A stretch of 64,000 bases of DNA from Nocardioides sp. L-11A (GTDB taxonomy: Bacteria; Actinomycetota; Actinomycetes; Propionibacteriales; Nocardioidaceae): assembly GCA_029961745.1 (NCBI GenBank), contig CP124680.1, forward strand, positions 4,092,001 through 4,156,000. The letters are read 5' to 3'. The notes under the pieces are model-generated. The model saw only the letters and a program-made list of their open reading frames with translations. It did no database searches and was not told the origin of the DNA. The number at the start of each line of letters is the position of its first letter. The stretch's first letter is position 1. Shown here one piece after another: positions 50,418 to 59,932 of this stretch. Both the position numbers and the translations under genes were made by a program.

Positions 50418-51317
50418 TCAAGAACGCGCCGGGGCCTCACCGAGCAGCCGGGCGGCGTTGTGCCAGCACACGTCGCGGAGCCAGTCGTCGCCGAGGCCCA
50501 GGCGGGCCAGTCCCTCGAGCTGCGTGACGTACGGGTACGGGATCGTCGGGAAGTCCGAGCCGAGCAGCACCTTGGCCTGGAGGTCCACGAGCCGTGGGAG
50601 CAGGTGGGCCGGGTAGGCCGCGGCCCGATCGAAGAAGTCGGTGAACACCATCGTGGTGTCGAGGTGGACGTTCTCGTAGCGCTCGGCGAGCTCGAGGAAG
50701 TCCTCGTACTCCGGTGCCCCCATGTGCGCGATGAGCAGGCGCAGTCGCGGGTGGCGACGCAGCAGACGGGCGACGGAGTCCGGGCCGGTGTACTCGTTGC
50801 CGACCGGACCCGAGCCGGCGTGCACGGTGACCGGCGTCCCGGCGTCCTCGAGGACGCCCCAGACCGGGTCGAGGGCCGGGTCGTCGGCGACGAACTCGCC
50901 CACCTGGAGGTGGATCTTGAAGATCCGGACGCCGTCCGCGACCAGGTCCGCGACGTACCGCGCCGCCTCGGGCTCCGGGTAGAAGGTGGCCGACCACAGC
51001 ACCTCGGGCACGGTGGTGGCGAAGGTGCGCGACCAGTCGTTGAGGTACGTCGCCACGCCCGGCTTGTGGGCGTAGGGGTGGGTCGGGAAGTGGCGGACGC
51101 CGAAGGCGCGCAACTGGGCGATCCGCTCCTCCATCGGGCCGCGGTAGCGGATCGGCCAGGGCCGCCCGATCTTCGGCCCCGCCGAGTCGAACACCGCCCA
51201 GACGGCACGCTCGATATTGGGCGGCAGGAAGTGGGTGTGGAGGTCGAGCAGGCCGGGCAGGCCGAGGGTCTCCCAGAACGCGCGGACCTCGGGGGCCTCG
51301 GGTGCCTCGTCAGTCAC
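50418..51317 (-). CDS. Amidohydrolase 2 family (TIM-barrel) protein
   Basis: A 299-residue metal-dependent hydrolase/decarboxylase-like protein. The N-terminal [10 protein letters not shown] (HxH), [36 protein letters not shown] and [12 protein letters not shown] motifs mark the amidohydrolase superfamily metal centre. Substrate is unknown; relatives act on aromatic acids or lactones. The GTG start overlaps the smpB stop by 8 bp, so the two are co-transcribed. Confidence 0.9.
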   Translation of the reverse strand: MTDEAPEAPEVRAFWETLGLPGLLDLHTHFLPPNIERAVWAVFDSAGPKIGRPWPIRYRGPMEERIAQLRAFGVRHFPTHPYAHKPGVATYLNDWSRTFATTVPEVLWSATFYPEPEAARYVADLVADGVRIFKIHLQVGEFVADDPALDPVWGVLEDAGTPVTVHAGSGPVGNEYTGPDSVARLLRRHPRLRLLIAHMGAPEYEDFLELAERYENVHLDTTMVFTDFFDRAAAYPAHLLPRLVDLQAKVLLGSDFPTIPYPYVTQLEGLARLGLGDDWLRDVCWHNAARLLGEAPARS

Positions 51318-51822
51318 GCATGCCCTTGAGACGGCGGCCGACGGCCTCCTGCTTCTCGCGGTCGGCGGTGCGCTCGGCGATGGCCTGGCGCTTGTCCCAC
51401 GACTTCTTGCCCTTGGCCAGTCCGATCTCGACCTTGGCGCGCCCCTTGACGAAGTACAGCGACAACGGGACCACGGTGTGCCCCTTCTCGCTGACCTTGC
51501 GCTCGATCTTGTCGATCTCGGCCCGGTTGAGGAGCAGCTTGCGCTTGCGCCGCGCGGCGTGGTTGGTCCACGTGCCCTGGGCGTACTCCGGGATGTGGAC
51601 GCCGTGCAGCCAGGCCTCGCCGCGCTCGATGTCGACGAAGCCGTCGACCAGGCTGGCCCGGCCGAGCCGCAGCGACTTCACCTCGGTGCCCTGGAGCACC
51701 AGGCCGGCCTCGAAGGTGTCCTCGATGTGGTAGTCGTGGCGCGCCTTCTTGTTGGACGCGACGAGCCTGCGCCCGCTCGCGTCCTCCTGCTTCGCACCGG
51801 ACTTCCCCGTCGACTTGGCCAT
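51310..51822 (-). CDS. smpB: SsrA-binding protein SmpB
   Basis: A 170-residue tmRNA partner: [40 protein letters not shown], and [20 protein letters not shown] are the family blocks; the C-terminal tail [20 protein letters not shown] enters the ribosomal decoding centre. It has a ~17-residue Lys/Ser-rich N-terminal extension. Start ATG 51822 is clear. It lies between ssrA and the M23/ftsX/ftsE genes, a conserved actinobacterial order. Confidence 0.97.
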   Translation of the reverse strand: MAKSTGKSGAKQEDASGRRLVASNKKARHDYHIEDTFEAGLVLQGTEVKSLRLGRASLVDGFVDIERGEAWLHGVHIPEYAQGTWTNHAARRKRKLLLNRAEIDKIERKVSEKGHTVVPLSLYFVKGRAKVEIGLAKGKKSWDKRQAIAERTADREKQEAVGRRLKGMRD

Positions 51823-51869
51823 GGGCTGATTCTCTCAGGAGCGCGCAACGCGTTTCCGCGGAGGTGCGC

Positions 51870-53180
51870 TCAGAGGTACGGCATCGGGTCGACCGGATCG
51901 CCGTTGCGCATCACGATGAAGTGCAGGTGGCAGCCCGTGGACCAGCCGGTCGCCCCGGAGTAGCCCACGACCTGGCCGCGGGTGACCTTCGCGCCCTTGC
52001 TGACGGCGTACTTGCTCATGTGGTTGTAGACCAGCACGATGTCGGCGCCGTTCACCTTGCCGATCGCCAGGTAGAGCCGGTTGCCGTAGACCTCGTCGTA
52101 GTAGGCGTCGATCACGGTGCCGGCCTCGCCCGCGCGCAGCGCGGCCCCGCAGCCGGTGCCGAAGTCGGTGCCGTTGTGCAGGCCCCAGTAGCCGTAGATC
52201 GGGTGGATGCGGTAGCCGAAGGGCGAGGTGACCGGCCCGGGGCCGGGACGGGCGAGCAGGCCCGCGGTGTCGCCGTCGTAGCTGCCGCCCTGCTTCTGGG
52301 CCAGCTCGATGATCTTCTGGCGGATCCTCGCCTCGCGCTTCTCGAGGCGCCGCAGCGCCTTGCGGTCGGCCTCGCGGGCGGCGACGACCGCCGCGCGCAC
52401 GCCCTCGGTGTGGGTGACCAGCCCGGCGACCTCGGACTCCGTCGCGGCCGCCTCGTCGACCAGTCCGGAGATGGTCGTGACGTTGTCGTCCGCGGCCTGC
52501 TTGGCGTCGGCGACCTGGTCGCGCGCGACGCGCACCTCGGTCCGCTGCTGGTTCATCGCGTCCTCGGCGGCCTTCAGCTGGACCAGGGCGTCGTTCTGAC
52601 GGCCGACGACCAGCTCGTTGGCCGTCTCCCCCATCAGCACGTCCTCGATCGTGCCGGCCTCGGCGTACGCCGCCAGGAGGGCCAGGCGCGCATCGCCCTG
52701 CTGGGCGATCCCGATCAGCGTGTCCCGGCTGGCGACGCGCTGGACGGCGACCTCGGCGCGCGCCTGCGCCAGCGCCGCCCGGGCGTCGGACAGCCGGCCC
52801 TGCGCCTCGGTGAGCTGGGTGGCGAGCGTGGCCGCCGCGGCCTGGGCGGTCGCGAGGTCGGCACGCACCGAGGCCAGGTGGGTCCGCGCGTCACCGAGCC
52901 GCGCCTCGGCCTTCTCCAGCTGCTTGGCGATCTTCGCGACCTGCTGGCTGGCCTCGTGGATGCTGCCCTTGACGCTGGCGATCTCGCCCTTGACGGCGTT
53001 CTGCTTGTCCTTGAGGTCGTCGCCGTCGTCGGCATGGGCCAGCGGGACGGCCAGTCCGGCGACGGCGATCACGACGGCGACCGCGGTCACCAGCCACTGG
53101 GGGTGGGCCCACACGGGCAGCCTGTCGCGCAGATCGGGCAGGGCACGGCGCAGCCACGGGGCGCTGGGGAAGAAGCGCAC
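51870..53180 (-). CDS. M23 peptidase with coiled coil (EnvC/NlpD-like)
   Basis: A 436-residue secreted or membrane-tethered protein. One hydrophobic segment (LVTAVAVVIAVAGLAVPLAH) near residue 30 is followed by long coiled coils (DDLKDKQNAVKGEIASVKGS to about residue 300), then an M23/LytM domain: HNGTDFGTGCGA and STGCHLHF with two His ligands and the LHNGTDFG site. In EnvC-type proteins the coiled coil binds FtsX and the LytM domain activates or performs peptidoglycan cleavage at division. The gene is 88 bp from ftsX. Start GTG 53180. Confidence 0.92.
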   Translation of the reverse strand: MRFFPSAPWLRRALPDLRDRLPVWAHPQWLVTAVAVVIAVAGLAVPLAHADDGDDLKDKQNAVKGEIASVKGSIHEASQQVAKIAKQLEKAEARLGDARTHLASVRADLATAQAAAATLATQLTEAQGRLSDARAALAQARAEVAVQRVASRDTLIGIAQQGDARLALLAAYAEAGTIEDVLMGETANELVVGRQNDALVQLKAAEDAMNQQRTEVRVARDQVADAKQAADDNVTTISGLVDEAAATESEVAGLVTHTEGVRAAVVAAREADRKALRRLEKREARIRQKIIELAQKQGGSYDGDTAGLLARPGPGPVTSPFGYRIHPIYGYWGLHNGTDFGTGCGAALRAGEAGTVIDAYYDEVYGNRLYLAIGKVNGADIVLVYNHMSKYAVSKGAKVTRGQVVGYSGATGWSTGCHLHFIVMRNGDPVDPMPYL

Positions 53181-53268
53181 AGTAAGACCAATCAGTGTTC
53201 GGGGAAGAGTTGCCCGGTCCGCTCGCTGACGCTCGCTCGCCGAACCCCTCGACCGTATCCGCCGCCGA

Positions 53269-54216
53269 TCAGACTTTGACGTATTTGCGGGTCAGCAGGA
53301 GTGTCGGGATCAGCGTGAGCGCGGGGCCGAGGATCACGATGCCGGGCGGGAAGAGCCCGATCAGTGCCTGGGTGTAGTCGCCCCAGTCGACCCAGGGCAG
53401 GAACTGCACGTGGTCGGAGAGCGCCTTCTCCACGCCCCAGTGCTGGAAGGCCGCCAGGACGCCGGCAGCCAGCGCGACGCCGACGACGGCCGCGACCAGG
53501 GCCTCCAGGAGGAAGGGCAGCGCGATGTAGAGCGTCGAGGCCCCCACCAGGCGCATGATCGCGATCTCGCGCCGCCGGGCCAGCGCCGCCAGCCGGATCG
53601 TGTTGGTGACCTGGAGCAGCGCCGCGAACAGCAGGAAGCCGGCACCGATCCACGAGCCGTACTTGAGCACCGTCATGATGCCGAAGATCTGGCCCAGCGC
53701 CTTGCGCTGGTCCTTGATGACCGAGACGCCGTCGAGCCCCTCGAGCGCGCTGATGATGCCGTCGGCGCGCTCCGGCGTCTTGAGCGTCACCCAGTACGCC
53801 GCCGGCCACCGCTCGACGGTCACCACCGGGTCGGGCCCCTCGAAGGCGGCCTGGGTGTTGTTGCGCCGGGCCTGCTCGTAGGCCCGCTCGTAGCCCTCCT
53901 CCTTCGACTGGAAGGCGGAGGAGGCCACCTCGTCGCTGTCGTCGATCTCCTTCTCGATCCGCTGCCGCTGGTCCGCGGTGACCTCGCCGCTGGCGCAGTT
54001 GGGACTGTGGGAGGGGTCGTCGTCGGTGCAGAGGTTGACGAGGATCTTGAGCTCGTCGCCCAGGCTGTCGCGGGCGACGGTGGCCTCGCGCTGGACGAGG
54101 ATGCCGATGCCGGCCAGGGACAGGGAGACGAAGAGGGTGAGGATCACGGCGAGGTGCATCGACAGGTTGCGACGCAGGCCGGTGCGGAGCTCGGTGAAGA
54201 CGTAGCGCAGCTGCAT
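53269..54216 (-). CDS. ftsX: Cell division protein FtsX
   Basis: A 315-residue membrane protein: one helix near the start (MHLAVILTLFVSLSLAGIGI), a ~130-residue outer domain with two Cys (VNLCTDDDPSHSPNCASG), and three C-terminal helices (SWIGAGFLLFAALLQVTNTI, LPFLLEALVAAVVGVALAAG, FPPGIVILGPALTLIPTLLL). With FtsE it regulates cell-wall hydrolases at the division site; the downstream M23 protein is the probable client. It starts 39 bp after ftsE. Confidence 0.95.
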   Translation of the reverse strand: MQLRYVFTELRTGLRRNLSMHLAVILTLFVSLSLAGIGILVQREATVARDSLGDELKILVNLCTDDDPSHSPNCASGEVTADQRQRIEKEIDDSDEVASSAFQSKEEGYERAYEQARRNNTQAAFEGPDPVVTVERWPAAYWVTLKTPERADGIISALEGLDGVSVIKDQRKALGQIFGIMTVLKYGSWIGAGFLLFAALLQVTNTIRLAALARRREIAIMRLVGASTLYIALPFLLEALVAAVVGVALAAGVLAAFQHWGVEKALSDHVQFLPWVDWGDYTQALIGLFPPGIVILGPALTLIPTLLLTRKYVKV

Positions 54217-54255
54217 GAGGAAGGGCTCTCTGGATCGGGCTGAGTCGATGCCGGG

Positions 54256-54945
54256 TCAGTGCTGGAAGCCGTAGCTGCCGGACGCCTCGTCGCGCACGAC
54301 CTTGCCGTGGTCGAGCTCGATCACCCGCTTGGTGAACTGGTCGACGATGCCGTGGTCGTGGGTGGCCATCACGACCGTCGTACCGGTCTGGTTGATGTCA
54401 CCGAGGAGGTTCATGATCCCGGCGGACGTGGCCGGGTCGAGGTTGCCGGTCGGCTCGTCGGCGATGAGGATCATCGGCCGGTTGACGAACGCGCGGGCGA
54501 TGGCGACCCGCTGCTGCTCGCCGCCGGACAGCTCGTCGGGCATCCGGTCGCCCTTGTCCTTGAGACCGACCAGCTCGAGCGTCTCGGGGACCACCTTGCC
54601 GATCTCGCGGCGAGACTTCCCGATCACCTGCTGGGCGAAGGCGACGTTCTCGGTCACGGTCTTGTTGGGCAGCAGCCGGAAGTCCTGGAACACGGTGCCG
54701 ATCTGGCGCCGCAGCCGCGGCACCTTCCAGCCGGCCATCCGGTTGATCTCCTTGCCGGCGACGTGCACCCGGCCCGTCGTGGGACGCAGCTCGCGCAGGA
54801 CCAGGCGCAGCGCGGTCGACTTGCCGGATCCCGACGTGCCGACGAGATAGACGAACTCGCCCTTGTCGATGTCGAGGGTGACCTGGTCGAGCGCCGGCCG
54901 GCCGGGACCGGGATAGCGCTTGGTGACCTTCTCGAAGCGAATCAC
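54256..54945 (-). CDS. ftsE: Cell division ATP-binding protein FtsE
   Basis: A 229-residue ATPase: Walker [13 protein letters not shown], signature [15 protein letters not shown], Walker [14 protein letters not shown] and H-loop ATHDHGIV. The core [19 protein letters not shown] is typical of FtsE, which energises FtsX. GTG 54945 is followed by [12 protein letters not shown], the conserved N-terminus; the longer frame upstream is Pro/Arg-rich and unlikely. Confidence 0.96.
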   Translation of the reverse strand: MIRFEKVTKRYPGPGRPALDQVTLDIDKGEFVYLVGTSGSGKSTALRLVLRELRPTTGRVHVAGKEINRMAGWKVPRLRRQIGTVFQDFRLLPNKTVTENVAFAQQVIGKSRREIGKVVPETLELVGLKDKGDRMPDELSGGEQQRVAIARAFVNRPMILIADEPTGNLDPATSAGIMNLLGDINQTGTTVVMATHDHGIVDQFTKRVIELDHGKVVRDEASGSYGFQH

Positions 54946-55049
54946 TGACCTGACGGTACGCGACGGCCGATGGCGACCGGCGGACCCGTCCTCGGTGGGT
55001 CGCGACGGCGTCGGCCACGTCACCTCGCCGGGTCCAGCCACGGCGTCGG

Positions 55050-55055
55050 TAGGGT
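55050..55055 (+). promoter_or_regulatory. Candidate -10 box of the 55.06-kb gene
   Basis: TAGGGT stands 7 nt before the GTG at 55063 and decides between two in-frame GTGs. The upstream GTG at 55054 would overlap the box. Confidence 0.45.
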
Positions 55056-55062
55056 GACGACC

Positions 55063-55725
55063 GTGCCGACGGTCCTGCGTGCGCTGCTCCTCTCAGCGCT
55101 GCTCACGCTCGTACCCGTCGCCGTCGGCGTGGCCCGCTCGGGCGACGAGACCCTGTCCCGCGACCCCGCCGCCTACCAGGGCACCCCGCTGGCCGAGTTC
55201 GACACCGCGAAGGCGGTCGTGCAACGGGTGCCGTTCTGCGACCTGGTGCCCGCCGCCGCCGTGCAGGAGGCACTCGGCGAGGACGCGACGCTGACCGCCT
55301 ACGGCAACGGGGAGACGTCCGACGCCTTCCCCGGCGGCGACGTCGCTCACGAGTACGGCTGCCGCTACGCCCCCGAGGCCGCAGATCCCGCCGAGGCCGC
55401 CGATCCCGGCGCGGGGACCGGCGAGGCCCGGGGGTGGGTGTTCGCCCCACCGGTCACCACGGGGACCGCGGAGCAGTTGGTCGCGGCGCCGCTCGCCCAG
55501 ACCTGTACCGCGCTGCCGGCCGCCCCGGCGTACGGCAGCCCGTCGACCGGCGTGCTGTGCCCCGGCGACGGCGTGCAGACGGTGACCTTCCAAGGCCTGT
55601 TCGGCGATGCCTGGCTCGCGTGCAGCCTGACCCTGCCCGCCACCCTGGCGCAGGACGAGCTGGTCGACCGGGCCGGCCGCTGGTGCGTGGCGGTCGCCCA
55701 GGCGGCCTCGGTCCCCCTCACCTGA
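55063..55725 (+). CDS. Hypothetical exported protein, about 220 residues
   Basis: I do not recognise the family. A short hydrophobic N-terminal segment ([20 protein letters not shown]) is a signal peptide or anchor. The mature part has several Cys ([47 protein letters not shown]), so probably disulfides, and a Cys/Ala/Pro-rich domain with the repeated AEAADPA. The GTG at 55063 is preceded by TAGGGT at leaderless distance. It is divergent from ftsE and upstream of the metalloprotease. Confidence 0.72.
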   Translation: MPTVLRALLLSALLTLVPVAVGVARSGDETLSRDPAAYQGTPLAEFDTAKAVVQRVPFCDLVPAAAVQEALGEDATLTAYGNGETSDAFPGGDVAHEYGCRYAPEAADPAEAADPGAGTGEARGWVFAPPVTTGTAEQLVAAPLAQTCTALPAAPAYGSPSTGVLCPGDGVQTVTFQGLFGDAWLACSLTLPATLAQDELVDRAGRWCVAVAQAASVPLT

Positions 55726-55731
55726 GCGGGC

Positions 55732-55778
55732 GCCGGCCGGACCGCCGATCGGCCGGCCACCCCGGGACCATCGTCCCG
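55732..55778. terminator. Two hairpins after the exported-protein gene
   Basis: GCCGGCC/GGCCGGC (55732-55738, 55751-55757) and CGGGAC/GTCCCG (55763-55768, 55773-55778) follow the stop at 55725 in order. Both stems are short (7 and 6 bp) and lack a T-tract. Confidence 0.45.
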
Positions 55779-55829
55779 AGCTGACCGCTCCGCGCTCAGG
55801 GCTGCACCGCGGCGGCCGATCGGGCCCGT

Positions 55830-57617
55830 ATGCAGCATCTCCTGCGCGCGGGGACCGGCCTCGCCGGCCTGGCCCTCGCAGCGGGGGCACTGACGCTCCC
55901 CGCGGCTGCCGCGGAGCCCGGCCCGGGCGTCCCCGGGCTGACCGCGGCCGAGCAGCACCTGCTCGCCACGGATCCCGCCGTCGACGTCGCGGCCGACGGC
56001 ACCCTGTTCGCCGTCGACTCCTGGGAGCCGCCGGCCGAGGAGATCACCACCGCTGCCGACCACGCTCCCGGTCCGGCCGCAGCGGAGGCGCTCGCGGACG
56101 CCGCGCTCACCGACACCTTCGCGCTGCACAGCCGCCCCGGGGCCGCGCGCACGATCTACCTCGACTTCGACGGCGGCGGGCTGCTGGGCTCCAACTCCTG
56201 GCTGCTGCAGGGACTCACCAGCCTCCTCTTCGGCGGCTGGTCGCTGGACGGCTCGCCCTTCTTCTCCGACGGCGAGCAGTCGATCATCCGCGAGGTCTGG
56301 GCCCGGGTGGCCGAGGACTACGCCCCCTGGGACGTCGACGTCACGACCCAGGAGCCGCCCCCGGGAGCGTTGTGGCGCGGCGCGGTCAGCGACCCGACGT
56401 ACGGCGCCCGGGTGGCCTTCACCAACGACAGCACGGTCCAGGCCCAGCTGTGCAGCGGCGGGTGCGGGGGCATCGCCTGGATCGGCACCTTCGACGCGGT
56501 CACTGCGGGCGAGACCCGCAGCCCGGCCTGGGTGTTCCCGAGCTCGCTGGGCCACCGGGCGAAGAACATGGCCGAGGCCGCGTCCCACGAGGCCGGGCAC
56601 ACGCTCGGCCTGTCGCACGACGGCGTCGGGAGCAGCGGCTACTACGGCGGCACCCCGCTGTGGGGGCCGCTGATGGGCAGCCCCTACTCCTCGGCGATCA
56701 CGCAGTGGTCGAAGGGCGACTACACCGGGGCCAACAACCGCCAGGACGACCTGGCGGTGATCCGGTCGCACGGGCTGCCGTACCGCACCGACGAGGCGGG
56801 GAGCACCCCCGCGACCGCGGCCGCCCTGAGCACGCTGCCCGGCAACCGCGGTGTGATCTCGAGCCCCGCCGACAGCGACTGGTACGCCCTGACCGAGTGC
56901 ACCGGCACGCTCAGTGCCACCGCGACCCCCGCGACGCTCGGGCCCAACCTCGACGTCGTCCTCGAGCTGCGCGACGCCGACGGCGGCCTGCTGGCCGCCA
57001 ACGCCCCACCCACCACCCGCACGCCGATGGGCACCATCAACGGGATGGGCGCCTCGCTCACCGTCCCGCTCAGCGAGGGTCCCTACTATCTGGCGGTCTC
57101 GGGCGGCGGCTCCGGCTCGGGCGGCACCGGCGCCTGGGGCAGCGGCGGGTACGACGCCTACGGCAGCCTCGGGTCCTACCAGCTCCTGATGGCGGGCTGC
57201 GCGGGCGGCACCGGCGTACCGGTGCCGCCGCCCACCGAGATCCCGCTGGACCCGTCGGGGGCCACCGAACCGGGGCCCGGCGCCGGCAGCGCCGGGCAGC
57301 CGACGTCGCGACCGGGGACGCCGCATGCCCCGGCCGTGCGCAAGGGCGTGCGCGGCGGCCGGCCGAGCATCGGGGTCACCTGGACCCCGCCGGCGGCGGG
57401 CGGTGGCGCCATCACGGGCTATGTGATCAAGGCGTTCCGGGTCGACGGCCGCGGGCGGGTGCTGACCCGCCGCAGGTCCGCGGTGCTGCCCGGCACCCTG
57501 ACCGGCACCGAGCTGGTCGTGCCCCGCAAAGGCCGCTGGTCGGTGCGGATCAAGGCGCGCAACGACCTCGGCTGGGGCCGGTTCAGCGCCCGCTCCTCGG
57601 CGGCGAGGGCGCGCTGA
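55830..57617 (+). CDS. Secreted zinc metalloprotease-like protein with PPC and fibronectin-type domains
   Basis: A 595-residue exported protein (signal LLRAGTGLAGLALAAGALTL, cleavage near AAA-EPG). Residues ~100-300 hold the protease domain with HEAGHTLGLSHDG (HExxHxxGxxHD, metzincin zinc site). A pre-peptidase C-terminal (PPC) domain (PADSDWYALTECTGTLSATA to YLAVSGGG) and a Gly-rich linker follow, then a fibronectin type III-like domain (SIGVTWTPPAAGGGAITGY). It probably degrades proteins or peptides outside the cell. Confidence 0.88.
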   Translation: MQHLLRAGTGLAGLALAAGALTLPAAAAEPGPGVPGLTAAEQHLLATDPAVDVAADGTLFAVDSWEPPAEEITTAADHAPGPAAAEALADAALTDTFALHSRPGAARTIYLDFDGGGLLGSNSWLLQGLTSLLFGGWSLDGSPFFSDGEQSIIREVWARVAEDYAPWDVDVTTQEPPPGALWRGAVSDPTYGARVAFTNDSTVQAQLCSGGCGGIAWIGTFDAVTAGETRSPAWVFPSSLGHRAKNMAEAASHEAGHTLGLSHDGVGSSGYYGGTPLWGPLMGSPYSSAITQWSKGDYTGANNRQDDLAVIRSHGLPYRTDEAGSTPATAAALSTLPGNRGVISSPADSDWYALTECTGTLSATATPATLGPNLDVVLELRDADGGLLAANAPPTTRTPMGTINGMGASLTVPLSEGPYYLAVSGGGSGSGGTGAWGSGGYDAYGSLGSYQLLMAGCAGGTGVPVPPPTEIPLDPSGATEPGPGAGSAGQPTSRPGTPHAPAVRKGVRGGRPSIGVTWTPPAAGGGAITGYVIKAFRVDGRGRVLTRRRSAVLPGTLTGTELVVPRKGRWSVRIKARNDLGWGRFSARSSAARAR

Positions 57618-57663
57618 CCGCCTCGGGAGGCGGTCGCCGGTCGCCGACCGGCGACCGGCGACC
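57617..57663. terminator. Double terminator between convergent secreted-protein genes
   Basis: Hairpin 1: ACCGCCT/AGGCGGT with a CGGG loop (57617-57634). Hairpin 2: a perfect 14-bp stem, GGTCGCCGGTCGCC at 57632-57645 and its complement at 57650-57663, with a 4-nt loop. The two overlap by three bases, so only one can form at a time. Confidence 0.8.
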
Positions 57664-57671
57664 AGATGACC

Positions 57672-58322
57672 TCACCAGGGCATGAACACTCCGTCGAACC
57701 ACTGTCCGTGGCCGGTGTTCGAGTAGTCATCCACGTTGAACGAGTAGGCACCGTGGTTGCCGCCCCAGATGTATCCCGGCACGCCGGACGGCGCCTGGGT
57801 GTCGCAGACGTAGTCGTTGGTGCAGATCGACACCACCGGGATGTTGCCGAAGAAGCGGTCGACTCCCGAGAGCGGGGCTCCCACGAAGTAGGTGAACCAC
57901 TCCCCCGAGACGCCGTTGCCGCGCGGACCGCCCTGGCGCTTCGGGTCGGCGATCAGCACCGCGTTGACGTTGCCGAAGGTCGTCCAGTTCTCCGTGACCC
58001 AGGTGTGGACGACCGCCGCACCCAGCGAGTACCCCATCATCTTCACGTGCTGCCCCGGGCACTGGGCCCGCTGGTTGCGGACCAGACGGTTGAGCTCGTT
58101 GGTGCCCTGCCGAGCGCCCCATCCGGTCGGTTCGGCGGGATAGCCGACCCGTTGGCTGACGTTGCCGTGGAAGACCATCGAGTTGTTGTCGCCGGCGCCG
58201 CCGACGACGATCGTGTAGGTCCCGGCGCACGACGCGGCCGACGCCGGCTGCGCCAGGGGAAAGACGGCACCGATCGACGCCAGGAGCACGCCGACGGCGA
58301 GTGTTCGCAGGGTTCGCATCAT
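57672..58322 (-). CDS. Secreted cutinase/PE-PPE-like alpha-beta hydrolase
   Basis: A 216-residue exported protein (signal LAVGVLLASIGAVFPLAQPA, cleavage near ASA-ASC). The serine-hydrolase elbow is MMGYSLGAAVVHTW (GxSxG), and the region has the PE-PPE/cutinase features YTIVVGGAGDNNSM, VLIADPKRQGGPRG and a late His in WGGNHGAYSF. Two Cys pairs (CAGTY, AQCPG, SICTND, VCDTQ) suggest disulfides. It may hydrolyse esters or lipids of the envelope. A pair of palindromes lies ~100 bp upstream. Confidence 0.82.
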   Translation of the reverse strand: MMRTLRTLAVGVLLASIGAVFPLAQPASAASCAGTYTIVVGGAGDNNSMVFHGNVSQRVGYPAEPTGWGARQGTNELNRLVRNQRAQCPGQHVKMMGYSLGAAVVHTWVTENWTTFGNVNAVLIADPKRQGGPRGNGVSGEWFTYFVGAPLSGVDRFFGNIPVVSICTNDYVCDTQAPSGVPGYIWGGNHGAYSFNVDDYSNTGHGQWFDGVFMPW

Positions 58323-58418
58323 CGTTCTCTCTTCCGTGGGTGGAGGGGTAGCGCTGCGGCGTGACGCCGTCCACCTGGCCTGATCGATGGCAGGAAGGAG
58401 CCCGAGCGCGCCTGGACT

Positions 58419-58456
58419 GTAACACGGTGTTACGATGTTGTGTAACAGCGTGTTAC
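58419..58456. promoter_or_regulatory. Two GTAACA-N3-TGTTAC palindromes
   Basis: GTAACACGGTGTTAC (58419-58433) and GTAACAGCGTGTTAC (58442-58456) are 15-bp palindromes with centres 23 bp apart, roughly two helix turns. They lie ~100 bp upstream of the secreted hydrolase gene and 130 bp past the prfB stop, so they are likely regulator sites for the former. No regulator gene is adjacent. Confidence 0.7.
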
Positions 58457-58585
58457 GCGTCGGGGCGCGTCCGACAGCGATGCGCGCACGCGTCGCGAAG
58501 CGGCGTGCGGCGCAGGGCCGCAGACCTCACCGCGCCCAGAGACGGAGCTCCCCGGACGGAGCTCCCCGGACGGACGATCCGACGA

Positions 58586-59704
58586 TCAGCTCGCGTCGGC
58601 CTGCTCGGCGCCGCGGCGCCAGCGGATCCCGGCCTCGAGGAAGCCGTCGATCTCACCGTCGAAGACCGGCTGGGGGTTGCCCGTCTCGTAGCCGGTGCGC
58701 AGGTCCTTGACGATCTGGTACGGGTTGAGGACGTAGTTGCGCATCTGGTCGCCCCAGCTGGCGGCGACGTCGCCCTTGAGGTCCTTCTTGAGCGCGGCCT
58801 CCTCGGCCTTCTTCTTGGCGAGGAGCTTGGCCTTGAGGACGATCATCGCGGCGGCCTTGTTCTGCAGCTGCGACTTCTCGTTCTGGCAGGAGACGACGAT
58901 GCCGGTGGGGATGTGGGTGAGACGCACCGCGGAGTCGGTGGTGTTGACCGACTGGCCGCCCGGACCACCCGAGCGGAAGACGTCGGTGCGGATGTCGTTC
59001 TCGTCGACCTCGATCTCGTCGGTCTGCTCGAGCTGGGGCACGACCTCGACCGCGGCGAAGGAGGTCTGCCGGCGGCCCTGGTTGTCGAAGGGGCTGATCC
59101 GGACCAGCCGGTGGGTGCCGACCTCGACGGAGAGGGTGCCGTAGGCGTAGGGCGCGTGGATCGCGAACTCGGCCGACTTGATGCCGGCCTCCTCGGCGTA
59201 GGACACGTCGTAGACCTCGACGGGGAACTTGTTGCGCTCGGCCCAGCGGGTGTACATCCGCATCAGCATCTCGGCGAAGTCCGCCGCGTCGACGCCGCCG
59301 GCGCCGGAGCGGATCGTGACGATCGCCTCGCGCTCGTCGTACTCGCCGGAGAGCAGGGTGCGGACCTCGAGCCCCTCGACCGCCTGCTTGATCTTCCCCA
59401 GCTCCGCCTCGGCCTCGGCGAGGGTGTCCTCGTCGCCCTCGTCGGCGGCGAGCTCGGCGAGGACCGCGAGGTCGTCGATGCGCTGCTGGAGTCCGCGGAA
59501 GCGCTCCACCTGTCCCTGGAGCGACGAGAGCCGCCCGGTGACCCGGGTCGCGTTGGCCTGGTCGTCCCACAGGTCGGGCGCGGCGACCTGGACCCCGAGG
59601 TCGGCGATCTCCCCCTCCATCCGGGGCAGGTCGAGGACCTGCTCGATGGTGTGCATCGTCGCAGTCAGCTGCTTGATCTCGGAGTCGAAGTCGGGGCCCG
59701 CCAC
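58586..59704 (-). CDS. prfB: Peptide chain release factor 2
   Basis: A 372-residue release factor for UGA and UAA. The GGQ loop is [18 protein letters not shown] and the codon-recognition SPF appears as [20 protein letters not shown]. No in-frame UGA or programmed frameshift site is seen near codon 25, as is usual in actinobacteria. GTG 59704 starts [16 protein letters not shown], the usual N-terminus. In many actinobacteria prfB lies near ftsE-ftsX-smpB, as here. Confidence 0.97.
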   Translation of the reverse strand: MAGPDFDSEIKQLTATMHTIEQVLDLPRMEGEIADLGVQVAAPDLWDDQANATRVTGRLSSLQGQVERFRGLQQRIDDLAVLAELAADEGDEDTLAEAEAELGKIKQAVEGLEVRTLLSGEYDEREAIVTIRSGAGGVDAADFAEMLMRMYTRWAERNKFPVEVYDVSYAEEAGIKSAEFAIHAPYAYGTLSVEVGTHRLVRISPFDNQGRRQTSFAAVEVVPQLEQTDEIEVDENDIRTDVFRSGGPGGQSVNTTDSAVRLTHIPTGIVVSCQNEKSQLQNKAAAMIVLKAKLLAKKKAEEAALKKDLKGDVAASWGDQMRNYVLNPYQIVKDLRTGYETGNPQPVFDGEIDGFLEAGIRWRRGAEQADAS

Positions 59705-59932
59705 AAGGAGCAAGGTTACGGCGCGCGGCACGAATCACCGAGCCGGGGCGCTCCGGAGCCGCCCGGAGGAGGGCAGCACGGCAGGGCCGAGGGTAAAGAA
59801 AACATGAATCCTTCTCACAAAACCTGTATGCGCCGCGTCACAACCTGCTTGAATCCCGGACACTCCCTCCGCCACATGGTCCCCCGTGGCCGTCCTTCTC
59901 GGGTGGCACCCCTCCTCACGGGACGGTGACGC
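59705..59932. other. Intergenic region between prfB and the Ig-like repeat gene
   Basis: This 228-bp divergent spacer contains an unusually AT-rich patch (59792-59825, including AAAGAAAACATGAATCC) followed by GC-rich sequence. The patch probably belongs to a promoter. I looked for a riboswitch-like fold and saw none that I could support. Confidence 0.45.

Noticed and set aside
49226..51208. Open frames running through ssrA and the protease gene
   Set aside because: They read through a structured RNA gene and a clearly conserved secreted protease; no motif is present.
58586..59704. Programmed +1 frameshift in prfB
   Set aside because: The frame is uninterrupted from the GTG, and no in-frame UGA occurs near the usual site.
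59705..59932. Riboswitch upstream of the Ig-like repeat gene
   Set aside because: I could not match the consensus of a known class, and the AT-rich patch is explained as a promoter.
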